64,000 bases of DNA from Anaerostipes sp. MSJ-23 (GTDB lineage Bacteria > Bacillota > Clostridia > Lachnospirales > Lachnospiraceae): contig NZ_JAHLPY010000015.1 in NCBI RefSeq assembly GCF_018918155.1, forward strand, positions 1 to 64,000, given 5' to 3'. Shown one piece after another: positions 37,030-47,737 of the stretch. Every line of letters starts with the position of its first letter. Within the stretch, counting starts at the first letter, position 1. A program made the translations under genes and the position numbers. The notes under the pieces were generated by a model. The model was not told where the DNA came from and searched no databases. It saw only the letters and a program-made list of their open reading frames with translations.

Positions 37030-38523
37030 ATGGAAATCTCATCAAAAGATTTATCTTTAAATGAAAAATTGAAGATTTTAGCTGATGCAGCAAAATACGA
37101 TGTCGCCTGTACTTCCAGTGGTTCTTCCCGCCGTGGAAAGAAAGGAATGCTCGGGAATACAGAGGCTGCTGGAATCTGTCATAGTTTTTCTTCGGATGGG
37201 CGCTGTGTGTCTTTGCTTAAGATCTTACTTAGCAATGAATGTATTTATGATTGTAAGTATTGTCTAAACCGAGTAAGTAATGACAGGGTTCGTACAACAT
37301 TTACTCCGGACGAGATCTGTACACTTGTTGTGGAATTTTATCGAAGAAATTATATTGAGGGATTGTTTTTAAGCTCTGGGATCGTGAAGAGTCCGACTTA
37401 TACGATGGAATTGATGTATCAAGCGATTTATCTGCTTCGTACAAAGTACCATTTTAATGGATATATCCATGTGAAAGCGATTCCTGGCACTTCGGATGAA
37501 TTGATCACGAATATGGGATATCTTGTCGATCGTATGAGTGTGAATCTAGAACTTCCTACAATTGACGGGCTTAAGAGACTGGCTCCTCATAAGAATCCGA
37601 AGAAACTTGTTGCTCCAATTCGTCAGATTCAGAATGGAATCGTGGATCATCGGTTGATGATCGGAAAAGATGCCTCTATGGAACGTTCTCAAAGTAATAA
37701 GTATTTGAAGCATACGATCTTTCAAGAGAATCCTTATCAGCGGATTCAGACTGGTTCTTCCCCGTTAACACTTGCAGATCCTTCTCTTAAGAATACTTTA
37801 CGTTTGCAAAATAATGGGAAACCAGCTTCTTTTGTTCCTGCCGGTCAGAGTACACAGATGATCATTGGCGCAACTGGGGAGAGTGATCTGCAGCTTTTAT
37901 CGACAACGCAGAAATTATATCAACAGTATGACTTGAAACGTGTGTTTTATTCTGCTTATGTTCCTTTGAATGAGGATTCTAATCTGCCAGCTCTTGGAAC
38001 CGCACCGCCGCTTCTTCGGGAACACCGTCTGTATCAGGCAGACTGGCTGCTACGGTTTTACGGATTTAAGGCAGATGAATTACTTTCTGTAGACCGGCCG
38101 AATTTTAATACGATGCTTGATCCAAAGTGTGACTGGGCACTTCGTCATCTGGATATTTATCCGGTTGAGATCAACCGGGCTTCTTATGATGTGTTGCTTC
38201 GTGTTCCTGGAATCGGGACAAAGTCTGCGTTTCGTATTGTGAAGGCACGCAAACATGGAACTCTTAATTTTGAACATTTAAAAAAGATGGTGGTTGTTCT
38301 AAAACGTGCGAAGTATTTTATTACTTGCAGCGGGAAGATGATGCACCGGATACCGATCGAGGAAGATTTTATTACACGCCAGCTGATCGGTGAAGATGGA
38401 AAGCAGAACTGGGAGATCGATCATCCGCAGACTTATCGGCAACTTTCTTTATTTGATGATTTTAATTTTCAATCTGAAGTCACTGTAGAAGATTCTTCGA
38501 AAACTTTGTTTGGACAGATGTAA
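37030..38523 (+). CDS. Radical SAM DNA modification/repair-type protein with HhH domain
   Basis: A 497-residue protein of the family named putative DNA modification/repair radical SAM protein (TIGR03916 type). The cluster-binding CxxxCxxC is ECIYDCKYC (near 72-80) within a radical SAM barrel (IEGLFLSSGIVKSP, VDRMSVNLELPT). The C-terminal helix-hairpin-helix is LLRVPGIGTKSAFRIVKARK (near 389-408), a DNA-binding motif. This family is normally encoded beside a partner (TIGR03915) linked to uracil-DNA glycosylase, but here the next genes are an IS607 remnant and ssrA. RBS AAAGGAAC. The reaction is not known for the family. Confidence 0.85.
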   Translation: MEISSKDLSLNEKLKILADAAKYDVACTSSGSSRRGKKGMLGNTEAAGICHSFSSDGRCVSLLKILLSNECIYDCKYCLNRVSNDRVRTTFTPDEICTLVVEFYRRNYIEGLFLSSGIVKSPTYTMELMYQAIYLLRTKYHFNGYIHVKAIPGTSDELITNMGYLVDRMSVNLELPTIDGLKRLAPHKNPKKLVAPIRQIQNGIVDHRLMIGKDASMERSQSNKYLKHTIFQENPYQRIQTGSSPLTLADPSLKNTLRLQNNGKPASFVPAGQSTQMIIGATGESDLQLLSTTQKLYQQYDLKRVFYSAYVPLNEDSNLPALGTAPPLLREHRLYQADWLLRFYGFKADELLSVDRPNFNTMLDPKCDWALRHLDIYPVEINRASYDVLLRVPGIGTKSAFRIVKARKHGTLNFEHLKKMVVVLKRAKYFITCSGKMMHRIPIEEDFITRQLIGEDGKQNWEIDHPQTYRQLSLFDDFNFQSEVTVEDSSKTLFGQM

Positions 38524-38559
38524 TTTTCATTATTTTTTGTATTCTGGAGGTGTTTAACT

Positions 38560-40083
38560 GTTAAAATAATCTTATAAAAAATTATAAATATATGTTGGAT
38601 TTTATAAATTTTTATTGGTAGAATAAATTATAAATATTATATGGAGGATTTGTTTATGAGTAAATATTATTCTATCAATAAATTTTCAAAAATATTAGGT
38701 GTATCGGCTCAAACATTAAGGAATTGGGATAAAAAGGGTAAACTTCATCCACATCACACTTCCAGCAATGGATATAGATATTATTCGCATGAGCAATTAA
38801 ATCAAGTTATGAATGTAAAACCTAATTTAGATAGAAAAGAACTTATGAAACGAATATCTCAAAATAAAGTGGACAAGGTGGTTGTTTTTTATAAAGACAG
38901 ATTGTTACGATTTGGATTTGAATTAGTTGAATATATTGCAAGTCTATATGATTGTGATATTGAGATCATCGATCATACTGAAAAAACAGAGCAACAAGAA
39001 CTTGTTGAAGATTTAGTTCAGATAATAACTGTATTTAGTTGTAAATTACAAGGTAAACGTGCCAATAAAGCAAGAAAACTTGTAAAAGAACTGATAGATG
39101 ATGGTGGTGAAGAAGATGATAAAAACAATGCGAGTCATGCTGATCCCAAATAATAAACAGAATACAAAACTTTTTCGATATACCAATACTGCCAGATTCG
39201 CTTATAACTGGGCGTTAGGAAGAGAAAAAGAAAACTATAAAAATGGTGGTAAGTTCCTATCGGATAGTGATCTGAGAAAAGAATTCACACAATTAAAGAA
39301 AACAGAGGAATATTCCTGGTTAAATGAAGTTTCAAATAATGTAACAAAACAAGCGATCAAAGATGCTTGTCATGCATATAAGAGATTTTTCAAAGGATGT
39401 TCAAAGTTTCCTAAATTCAAAAGCCGAAAATTTTCTATACCATCTTTTTATCAAGATAATGTAAAGATCCAATTTTCAGATACGCATGTAAAAATTGAGG
39501 GTTTTGCTGCTTCCAAAAAGAAGAATAAGCAAAAGATAAACTGGATCAGACTTGCGGAAAAGAATCGGATACCTACGGATTGTAACTATAGTAATCCCCG
39601 TATTAGATATGATGGGATCAACTGGTGGATCACAGTAGGCATTGAATACGAAGACTCTGTTACCGTTCCCTCCAATGATGGGATAGGAATTGATCTAGGG
39701 ATTAAAGATTTAGCGATATGTTCTGATGGCAATAAATATAAGAACATCAATAAAACGAAAAAAGTTAAGAAACTAGAGAAACAAAAACGCAGATTACAGC
39801 GTAGCATCTCTCGTTCATACGAGAACAATAAACAAGGAAAGGAATACTGTAAAACGAAGAATGTGATCAAAAAGGAAAAACTTTTATTGATATTAAATCA
39901 TAGACTAACCAATATCCGTCATGATCATTTACATCATATAACATCAGAGATCGTAAAACGAGAACCAAGTTTTATCTGTATCGAAGATCTAAATGTAAAG
40001 GGAATGATGAAAAATAGACATTTATCCAAAGCAGTTCAACAACAGGGATTTTATGAATTTAGGCGGCAGATGGAATATAAATC
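38560..40083 (+). mobile_element. IS607-type element, remnant with damaged tnpA and tnpB
   Basis: tnpA-like and tnpB-like genes overlap on one strand, as in IS607 elements. The tnpA product lacks its catalytic N-terminal recombinase part, and the tnpB product stops before its zinc finger and third RuvC segment. The left end is somewhere in the AT-rich 38524-38640 stretch; similarity to TnpB ends near 40083, about 50 bases from the ssrA terminator. The right end and any guide RNA are therefore gone. End coordinates are approximate. Confidence 0.75.
38656..39153 (+). CDS. tnpA: IS607 TnpA serine recombinase, internally deleted
   Basis: A 165-residue protein. Residues 1-47 are a MerR-like HTH (KYYSINKFSKILGVSAQTLR, NGYRYYSHEQLNQ). 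It then jumps via VMNVKPNLDRKELMK into the second half of a serine recombinase (KVDKVVVFYKDRLLRFGFEL, EKTEQQELVEDLVQIITVFS, KLQGKRANKARKLVKEL). Family members (about 200-215 residues) have about 50 more residues here, including the YxRVSS segment with the nucleophilic Ser. That Ser is missing, so it should not cut DNA. The reading frame stays open across the gap. RBS GGAGG with start ATG 38656 rather than 38641. Confidence 0.85.
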   Translation: MSKYYSINKFSKILGVSAQTLRNWDKKGKLHPHHTSSNGYRYYSHEQLNQVMNVKPNLDRKELMKRISQNKVDKVVVFYKDRLLRFGFELVEYIASLYDCDIEIIDHTEKTEQQELVEDLVQIITVFSCKLQGKRANKARKLVKELIDDGGEEDDKNNASHADPK

Positions 40084-40162
40084 TAACTTCATCTTATTAT
40101 CCTTTTTCTTTGATTCTTTCTCTATATACAACAAAAACCCCACGCAAATACGTGAGGTTTAA
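39116..40162 (+). pseudogene. tnpB: IS607 TnpB nuclease, C-terminally truncated
   Basis: About 348 residues. N-terminal TnpB signature RVMLIPNNKQNTKLFRYTNT and ARFAYNWALGREKEN; RuvC-I Asp in GIGIDLGIKDLAIC (near 195); RuvC-II Glu in SFICIEDLNVKGMMKN (near 292). Similarity ends after QQQGFYEFRRQMEYK (40083). The following 26 residues (SNFILLSFFFDSF...) are unrelated and end at a chance stop inside the ssrA terminator. The CxxC zinc finger and RuvC-III Asp, needed for RNA-guided cleavage by full TnpB, are absent. It overlaps tnpA by 38 bases. Confidence 0.85.
40133..40161 (-). terminator. Terminator of ssrA
   Basis: On the minus strand AAACCTCACG, loop TATTTG, CGTGGGGTTTTTGTTG: an 8-10 bp stem with one wobble followed by five T, directly after the tmRNA 3' end. 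The chance stop of the truncated tnpB frame lies in it. Confidence 0.85.
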
Positions 40163-40165
40163 AAA

Positions 40166-40509
40166 TGGACTAGGCGGGAGTCGAACCCGCGTCCAAAAAT
40201 CCATTCACCTGAGGCTCTCCCATTACAGTCAATCTTTTGACATTCCCTCTACAATGCTCCGACCGACAGGATCACTGCTTTAGTAGCTTCATAAATACTT
40301 CATCTGTCGCAAAGCTTAGACAAACGAGTGTCCTACATGTTTGAAGCCAGGATTCCAGGCTGTAGGTGACCCAGAGCTGACTGCTGCAAAACTAGGCAGC
40401 GTACGCTAATTTATTATTATCTGCGTTTATATTTAAGTTTGTACCGTAAGGTGGTCCCTCCCAATGGCTCCTCAAGCTTCAAAATCCCTGTCGAAACCAG
40501 TACTAGCCC
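40166..40509 (-). ncRNA. ssrA: Transfer-messenger RNA (tmRNA)
   Basis: 344 bases. 5' GGGCTAG (40509-40503) pairs with 3' CTAGTCC to form the acceptor stem, ending in discriminator A; CCA is not encoded. The 5' part has CTGGTTTCGACAGGG and the 3' end the T-arm CGCGGGTTCGACTCCCGCC, both diagnostic of tmRNA. The tag reading frame runs from GCA (40424-40422) to TAG (40394-40392) and encodes ADNNKLAYAA, with the AYAA-like end recognised by ClpXP-type proteases; a resume Ala is expected before it. It rescues stalled ribosomes together with SmpB, encoded just upstream. Confidence 0.96.
40392..40424 (-). other. tmRNA proteolysis tag reading frame (ADNNKLAYAA)
   Basis: Ten codons GCA GAT AAT AAT AAA TTA GCG TAC GCT GCC followed by TAG, inside ssrA. 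The peptide is added to stalled proteins after the charged Ala and marks them for degradation. Confidence 0.9.
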
Positions 40510-40597
40510 AGATATAGGTTTTCGAGACCGAAACTTCTCCCAGTCTCAAAAACTTATTATACTGTTTTTTCTGATAGTTGTCAAGATATTTTTTGAA

Positions 40598-41068
40598 TTA
40601 TCCGAAATTTCTTACTTTAAAATCTCTTTGTGCTTCTCTTAATTGATCTCTCTTAGAGATATCTTGTCTCTTATCATATAATTTCTTTCCACGACACAGA
40701 CCAATCTGCACTTTTACAAGACTTCCTTTGAAATAAACTTTCAGAGGAATTAATGTATATCCTTTTTGTTTTACTTGTCCAACAATTCTTGAAATTTCAG
40801 ATTTATGAAGCAGAAGTTTACGGACACGCAATGGATCCTTATTAAAAATATTTCCTTTTTCATACGGACTGATGTGCATCTGATGAACCATTACTTCTCC
40901 ATTTTCAATATCAATAAAGGCTTCTTTGATACTACAATGCCCCTGTCTTAAAGATTTTACCTCCGTTCCATGAAGGACAATCCCTGCTTCAAAAGAATCT
41001 TCTACAAAGTAATCATGCCTTGCTTTTTTATTATTTGCTATCAGTTTTGTTCCACTCATCTTGGCCAT
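40598..41068 (-). CDS. smpB: SsrA-binding protein SmpB
   Basis: A 156-residue RNA-binding protein that delivers tmRNA to stalled ribosomes. Family marks are [20 protein letters not shown] at the N-terminus, [30 protein letters not shown] and the basic C-tail [19 protein letters not shown]. The start is ATG 41068 (MAKMSGTKL) with GAGGAGG 7 bases upstream; a GTG at 41083 would place the ribosome site inside the gene. It overlaps the end of rnr by 38 bases and lies 88 bases before ssrA. Confidence 0.96.
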   Translation of the reverse strand: MAKMSGTKLIANNKKARHDYFVEDSFEAGIVLHGTEVKSLRQGHCSIKEAFIDIENGEVMVHQMHISPYEKGNIFNKDPLRVRKLLLHKSEISRIVGQVKQKGYTLIPLKVYFKGSLVKVQIGLCRGKKLYDKRQDISKRDQLREAQRDFKVRNFG

Positions 41069-43208
41069 CGTAATCCTCCTCACCTTCTACCAAATCAAAA
41101 TCTATTGTTTTTAATAGCATATCAACACCTGCTACTTTTATTTTTACATGTTCTCCAAGTTTTAATTGACGATTTGTATGTTCCCCAATCATGGAATATG
41201 TTTCTTCATCATAATAATAGTAATCTCCAGGAAGTTTGGACACATGGATCATTCCTTCTACTGTGTTCGGAAGTTCTACATAAACACCCCAGCTTGTAAT
41301 GCTTGAAATAATTCCTTCATGAATTTCTCCAATTCGGCGTTTCATATATTCTGCTTTTTTTAATTTTTCTACTTCTCGTTCTACTTCATCCGCACGCCGC
41401 TCAGTTTTTGATGTCTGTTCTGCTACTTTCGGTAAAATTGCATCATAATGTTCTGCCCGTTTTGTTGTGAATTTTCCATGCAAATTTTCCTTAATAATTC
41501 GATGAATCTGAAGATCCGGATAACGGCGAATCGGTGATGTGAAATGGCAATAATATCTGGTAGATAATCCAAAATGCATCGAACATTGTACCGTATATTT
41601 AGCCTGCTTCATAGAACGAAGTGTCAGACGGCTAATCAAAGATTCTTCCGGTGTTCCTTCCACTTTTGTCAAAAGTTTCTGCACTTCCTTTGGATGAAGT
41701 TCATCACGATTGATTTTTAAATAAATACCAAAGTTTTGCAAAAATGCCTGCAGTTTATCTACTTTTTCCCCATCTGGATTATCATGCGTACGATAAAGAA
41801 ATGGAACTTCTCTCCAATAAAAGTCTTCTGCAATTGTTTCATTGGCACATAACATAAAATCTTCGATGATCTTTGTTGCTGCATTTCTTACCTGCGGGAA
41901 AACATCTATTGGTCTTCCTTTTTCATCTAAGATAATTTTAGATTCTGGAAAATCAAAATCAATACTTCCTCTGGCATAACGACGTTTTCTCAAAATATCA
42001 GATAATTCTCTCATAAGTTCAAACATCGGTACAAGTGTTTCATAACGATTTCTTTCTTCTTCATCTCCATCTAAAATTTTTGCAACACTGGTGTAGGTCA
42101 TTCTCTCGTTTACGCGAATTAAGGTTTCTGCAATTTCATGATCCAAAACCTTTCCTTGTGCATCAATTTCCATAATACAACTTAAAGCCAGACGATCATA
42201 TCCTGCATTTAATGAACAAATTCCATTGGATAACTGATGTGGCAACATTGGAATGACACGATCAACGAGATATACACTTGTTCCTCTTTTTAATGCTTCT
42301 TTATCTAATGGTGAATACTCAGTTACATATTCCGATACATCTGCAATATGAACGCCCAATAGATAATGATCTCCCTTTCTTGTCAACGTAATTGCATCAT
42401 CAAGATCTTTTGCATCCTCTCCATCAATGGTAACCATTGGCCAATCTCTAATGTCTTTTCTTTGACTATATAATGAAGCATCTACTTCGGAAGGAATTGT
42501 ATCTACCTGATTTTTTACTTTTTCATCAAATTGTGTTGGAATATTATATGCTTTCACAATAGAAAGAATATCTACTCTTGGATCGTCTTTATGCCCAAGA
42601 ACTTCCACAATTTTTCCTTCCGGACTATGACGCTCATCTCCGTAATTTGTAATTTTTACTAATACCTTAAATCCACTAGTTAAATGATTACACTGTTCTT
42701 TTGGTACAAAAATATCACTATCAAACCGCTGATTATCTGGTATAACAAATCCAAAGTTTTGGTTTTTATCAAGAGTTCCAACAATGGTTGTCATCCCTCT
42801 TTCCAAAATTTTAATAATCTTTCCTTCTTTTCTTCGACCATTTCCTGGAGATTCATCAAGAACTTCCATTAAAACGGTATCTTCATGGAAAGCACCATTC
42901 ATATTTCGCTCATGAATATAATAATCCTCACTTTTCCCTTCTACACTAACAAAACCGAACCCTTTTTGTGTACATGTAAACGTTCCTTTCAGCACTTCTT
43001 TTTCCATCGGTTTGTATTTTCCTCGTTTGGTTACTTCAATGCTTCCCTCATCAACTAATTCATTTAAAATGCTTACAAATTCTTCTCTTTCATCTGGATC
43101 TACCTGCATTAGGTATCCAATTTCTTTTTGTTTCATTGGCTGATAATGTTTATCATAAATCAGCGCCCGAATTTTCTTTTTTCTCTCTAATCTCTTTTTA
43201 TCTGCCAT
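41031..43208 (-). CDS. rnr: Ribonuclease R
   Basis: A 725-residue 3'-5' exoribonuclease that degrades structured RNA and the defective mRNAs released by tmRNA. Order: N-terminal winged helix (about 1-65), cold-shock domains (about 70-230), catalytic RNB domain with [20 protein letters not shown] (near 253-272, the four Asp that hold Mg2+) and [11 protein letters not shown], then a C-terminal S1 domain (about 630-710, [20 protein letters not shown]). The length is usual for Firmicutes. It lies between secG and smpB as in other clostridia. Confidence 0.96.
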   Translation of the reverse strand: MADKKRLERKKKIRALIYDKHYQPMKQKEIGYLMQVDPDEREEFVSILNELVDEGSIEVTKRGKYKPMEKEVLKGTFTCTQKGFGFVSVEGKSEDYYIHERNMNGAFHEDTVLMEVLDESPGNGRRKEGKIIKILERGMTTIVGTLDKNQNFGFVIPDNQRFDSDIFVPKEQCNHLTSGFKVLVKITNYGDERHSPEGKIVEVLGHKDDPRVDILSIVKAYNIPTQFDEKVKNQVDTIPSEVDASLYSQRKDIRDWPMVTIDGEDAKDLDDAITLTRKGDHYLLGVHIADVSEYVTEYSPLDKEALKRGTSVYLVDRVIPMLPHQLSNGICSLNAGYDRLALSCIMEIDAQGKVLDHEIAETLIRVNERMTYTSVAKILDGDEEERNRYETLVPMFELMRELSDILRKRRYARGSIDFDFPESKIILDEKGRPIDVFPQVRNAATKIIEDFMLCANETIAEDFYWREVPFLYRTHDNPDGEKVDKLQAFLQNFGIYLKINRDELHPKEVQKLLTKVEGTPEESLISRLTLRSMKQAKYTVQCSMHFGLSTRYYCHFTSPIRRYPDLQIHRIIKENLHGKFTTKRAEHYDAILPKVAEQTSKTERRADEVEREVEKLKKAEYMKRRIGEIHEGIISSITSWGVYVELPNTVEGMIHVSKLPGDYYYYDEETYSMIGEHTNRQLKLGEHVKIKVAGVDMLLKTIDFDLVEGEEDYDGQDEWNKTDSK

Positions 43209-43227
43209 TTTTCTCTCCTAATAAATA

Positions 43228-43262
43228 AGACACTCCTTAAAAACAAGTTTTAAGAAGTGTCT
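43228..43262 (-). promoter_or_regulatory. Intercistronic hairpin between secG and rnr
   Basis: AGACACTTCTTAAAA, loop CTTG, then TTTTTAAGGAGTGTCT on the minus strand: about 15 bp with one mismatch. No T-run follows (TATTTATT), so it looks more like an RNA stability or processing element than a full terminator. It ends about 20 bases before rnr. Confidence 0.5.
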
Positions 43263-43274
43263 CCTTTTCCTTCA

Positions 43275-43511
43275 TTAAATAAATTTGGAACAAAGAATTG
43301 CTGCTGTTACAAAGAAAATAATTGTAAGTACTGTTGTAATACGAATCAATGTTCCTTCTTTCGAACGACCTTTGTTCTTGCTCCAGTAAGTTCCAGATTC
43401 AGTTGCCCCTGTCAGAGAACCTAATCCTGCTTCTTTTCCCTCTTGCATTAATACTAATATAATTAATAAAATTGACGCTATGATAAATACTACAGTTAAT
43501 GCCGTTTTCAC
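43275..43511 (-). CDS. secG: Preprotein translocase subunit SecG
   Basis: A 78-residue membrane protein with two hydrophobic segments (about 3-22 and 57-76) joined by a Gly-rich loop LMQEGKEAGLGSLTGATESG, the SecG signature. It assists SecYE in protein export. It lies between eno and rnr, the normal clostridial order. Confidence 0.93.
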   Translation of the reverse strand: MKTALTVVFIIASILLIILVLMQEGKEAGLGSLTGATESGTYWSKNKGRSKEGTLIRITTVLTIIFFVTAAILCSKFI

Positions 43512-43606
43512 GATATGCCTCCTAATTTTTTCTACTCACTGTGAAACATTTTATCATACAATGTCAATGGATGCAAGGGAAACTCAAAAAGCTTTACAAT
43601 GATTTT

Positions 43607-44911
<1,305 letters not shown>

Positions 44912-44998
44912 TCACATCCTTCTTATGAAAATAATAATGGTATTATTTCCTGAAAAATATGATTTTATACGTTGGCTTTTACACTTCTGCCACATAAT

Positions 44999-45127
44999 CT
45001 ATGTTGATCTGTCCAATCCCAACTTCTCATATGTTCCTACATTTTCGACTGAAATTTTATCGGTATCTGAAGTCTTAAAAGATATTGTCCCCGCATACAA
45101 TTTCCCTTCGATATTTCTAATCTGTTA
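44999..45127 (-). pseudogene. Short decayed coding remnant upstream of eno
   Basis: On the minus strand an open frame reads IRNIEGKLYAGTISF... ending YEKLGLDRST and stop (44999-45001). It looks protein-like but has no start; an ATG with MITENRKKYINR lies just upstream in another frame, so a frameshift near 45127 is likely. No family is recognised. The 44906-45206 stretch holds nothing else that could be supported. Confidence 0.3.
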
Positions 45128-45206
45128 ATATACTTTTTTCTATTTTCGGTAATCATACGCCTTTTCTCGCTTTCTTTTATGTTGCACCAGAAGTTTCATT
45201 TCTTTA

Positions 45207-45521
45207 CTATTTTACATATTCAAAGTAAAATTTTAGATTCTTCATATCTTTATTTAAAATATCTGAAAATTCACGATTTTTACCTTTATTTTGAATTTCT
45301 CCATATTCAATTCCGTAAGTACATCCTCCATAATATCCCACATATTGCATCATTGGAATCTTTTGATCCATTTCTTCCTCAGAAATCATTCCATGAATAC
45401 GATGAATTGTAAATATTGTCATTTTCACTCCATGTTTCTTAGAAATAAACATTGCATAGGTTTCTTTCTTTTTTACATCCTGATTCCATACGTTTTTCTT
45501 TTCTTTCACTTTTCCGGACAC
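45207..45521 (-). CDS. Unrecognised protein fragment next to the IS1634 remnant
   Basis: 104 codons from a GTG at 45521, rich in charged residues, ending NLKFYFEYVK. A central YVGYYGGCTYGIEYGEI segment looks conserved but no family is recognised. The first codons lie at the point where transposase similarity on the opposite strand begins, so the true 5' part may have been cut off by the insertion. There is no convincing ribosome site. It is probably the C-terminal remnant of a disrupted gene. Confidence 0.4.
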   Translation of the reverse strand: MSGKVKEKKNVWNQDVKKKETYAMFISKKHGVKMTIFTIHRIHGMISEEEMDQKIPMMQYVGYYGGCTYGIEYGEIQNKGKNREFSDILNKDMKNLKFYFEYVK

Positions 45522-46270
45522 TTGACGAAGAAGATGATGATGTGTTCAATTCCATCTACTATAAAGAAATCCCTGTTGTCACTGGAAACATGGATGAAAA
45601 TCTGATCATCACTTATTCTCCGAAATATAAAGCTTATCAGCGAAAGATCCGTTCCCGTCAGATCGAACGTGCAAAAAAGATCATTGAAACACCTGGCCGA
45701 AAACATAAAGGGAAAAATCAGAATGATCCCATGCGTTTTGTCAAAAAAACATCCGTAACACCGGATGGCGAGATCGCAGAGAAAAAAGTATATGATATCG
45801 ATCTGGAACAGATCAAAAAAGAAGAAATGTATGATGGATTTTATGCTGTGATCACAAATCTGGAAGGTGATATCCGTGAGATCATAAATATCAATAAACA
45901 GCGATGGGAGATTGAAGAGAATTTCAGGATCATGAAAACAGATTTTGAAGCTCATCCTGTGTATGTAAGAAGAGAAGATCGTATCAAAGCACATTTTATG
46001 ACATGCTATATAAGCCTTCTGCTCTACCGCCTTTTAGAGAAGAAACTAGGAAATACCTATACTTCCAACCAGATCATAGAAACTCTCCATTCTATGAATA
46101 TGACGTTATTAAATACAGCCAGCGGTTACATCCCATCTTATACAAGAACTGAACTAACGGATGATCTCCATAAAACTTTTGGATTTCGAACAGACTATGA
46201 ATTTATCACAAAAGCATCCATGAGAAATATCATCAAACAGACAAAAGCAATTAAGAAAGAAAACAAGTAA
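45515..46270 (+). pseudogene. IS1634-family transposase, C-terminal remnant
   Basis: About 250 codons in the frame ending at 46268-46270. Similarity begins near LDEEDDDVFNSIYYKEIPVV and includes YDGFYAVITNLEGD, the ININKQRWEIEENFRIMKTD segment with the last catalytic Glu (WEIE) and DRIKAHFMTCYISLLLYRLL, all typical of IS1634/IS4-superfamily enzymes. Full proteins have about 550 residues with the first two Asp in the missing N-terminal half, so it is inactive. The open frame upstream to 45452 is unrelated sequence. Confidence 0.85.
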
Positions 46271-46293
46271 AACAGCACAAATCGCTGCAAAAT

Positions 46294-46343
46294 AAAAAGC
46301 ATCCAGAAAACCCTGATTTACGAGCTTTTTGGGTGCTTTATTC
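46294..46343. terminator. Terminator between transposase remnant and MATE pseudogene
   Basis: AAAGCATCC (46296-46304) pairs with GGGTGCTTT (46331-46339), with one G-T wobble; T-rich runs on both sides. Lies between convergent genes. Confidence 0.55.
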
Positions 46344-46422
46344 CTTTCCAACTGTCAAAGATGGGATATTAATGTCACAATATCATAGTAAATATAAAAA
46401 GTCAAGATTTTATAAAATTTTC

Positions 46423-47737
46423 CTAAATTAAATGAAACTCTGTCCATTTCTGAGAACGGTATCTCCAAATAAAAAGTATTCCTCGAAAAACCAGATCCAT
46501 ACTCATACCAATCGCAACTCCAATCACTCCCCATCCAAAGGCCAAACCAAAGAGTACTGAGAAAAATAATCTTGCCGCAATCGTCAGTGAAATGGATGCG
46601 ATCATGGTGAACTTGACATCGCCTATCCATTTCCAAGAGACCCTGCAAATGGATAGGCGATTCCATTAAAGATATTATTGATCAATACCGGCCAGATGAC
46701 CAATGATTTTGCCTGTGCTGAGATTGCAGAATAACGAACGATCAATGGTGTAATCACAAAGATCAAGGCATTCCATAAGATAGACAATACAAGTGTAATC
46801 TTATTTAATTTCTTAAAATAGAAATTCGGTGCATCAATATCTCTTGCTCCCATGCATTGTCCGATGACGGTCGTATAAACCGGCGCCATTGCAAGTCCCA
46901 TGATTGATGCTAGTGACCAGATACTTTGCGCTACCCCATTGGCTGCAATCTGGTAAGTTCCAAAGAGTGCTACCATGCTGGATAATGCTACTTTTACCAG
47001 CTGATGAACTCCGTTTTCAACTCCATTTGGCAACGCAATCCCCATGATCTTCTTTTGTAGATCTCCATTCCATTTCCAAATATCTTTTACATGATAATGA
47101 ACCGATAACTTTTTGCTAAAACAATACCATGTAACGATCAACGCTGATAAAAGCCTTGTGATCAGTGATGGATAGGTCCTGCTGCCCCAAGATGTAACAC
47201 GAAAACTCCGATACAATTTCCAATCACATTGATCACATTTGTCACTGTGGAAATATACATGGTTATATTTGTCTTTCCCATGCTCCTACACAAAGCTGCC
47301 CCCGCATCATAGATTGCAAGAAAGGGCAGTGAAAATGTTGTAATCACCAGATAAATCTCGCAGGCATCCATAACTTTTGGTTCAATCTTTCCAAACAGTA
47401 AGCTTAATAATGAATGTCGAAAGATTAAGATCAATGTGCAAAGAACAACAGAGATCACAATCGAAATAAGTAACAGCTGACTTGCTGTCTGTGATGCTTC
47501 CTTTTCTTTTTTACTTCCGATATATTGACTGATAATAACCGCCCCACCAGAAGATAGTGCTGTAAACAAAAAAATTAAAACTGTATTAAATGAAGTTACT
47601 AATAAAACACCAGATACATCTGCTTCACTCGAAAAACTGACAACAAACGTATCTGCGATTCCTACAAACATCAAAAGGAACTGTTCGACAAACAGAGGAA
47701 ATATAAGATTCCTTAAATCTTTATTTGAAAACATCAT
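46423..47737 (-). pseudogene. MATE-family transporter broken by two frameshifts
   Basis: Three frames give one MATE protein: 47737 to about 47170 (MMFSNKDLRNLIFPLFVEQF to VFVLHLGAAG), about 47175-46623 (YPSLITRLLSALIV to PFAGSLGNG) and about 46620-46423 (KFTMIASISLTIAARLFF to TEFHLI). The first break is after LGAAG, where a few bases appear lost. The second follows AGSLGN, where family members continue for about six residues before the DVKFT-type strand. All twelve helices are nearly present, so the damage is recent. It starts 1 base past the stop of a tetR gene that probably controlled it. Confidence 0.85.

Noticed and set aside
39586-39870. Minus-strand 94-codon frame inside tnpB
   Set aside because: Fully antisense to conserved TnpB sequence; no signals of its own.
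40160-40200. ssrA 3' end as an integration site for a genomic island
   Set aside because: No integrase gene and no second copy of the T-arm sequence was noticed in the window; only an IS607 remnant adjoins it.
45452-45514. Start of the IS1634 transposase at 45452
   Set aside because: Codons before about 45515 (RFLSFLHPDS and so on) do not fit the family; the true protein is truncated at its 5' end.
45506-45994. Minus-strand 162-codon frame, rich in Phe and Ile
   Set aside because: It is the complement of the IS1634 transposase frame and has the composition of a shadow.
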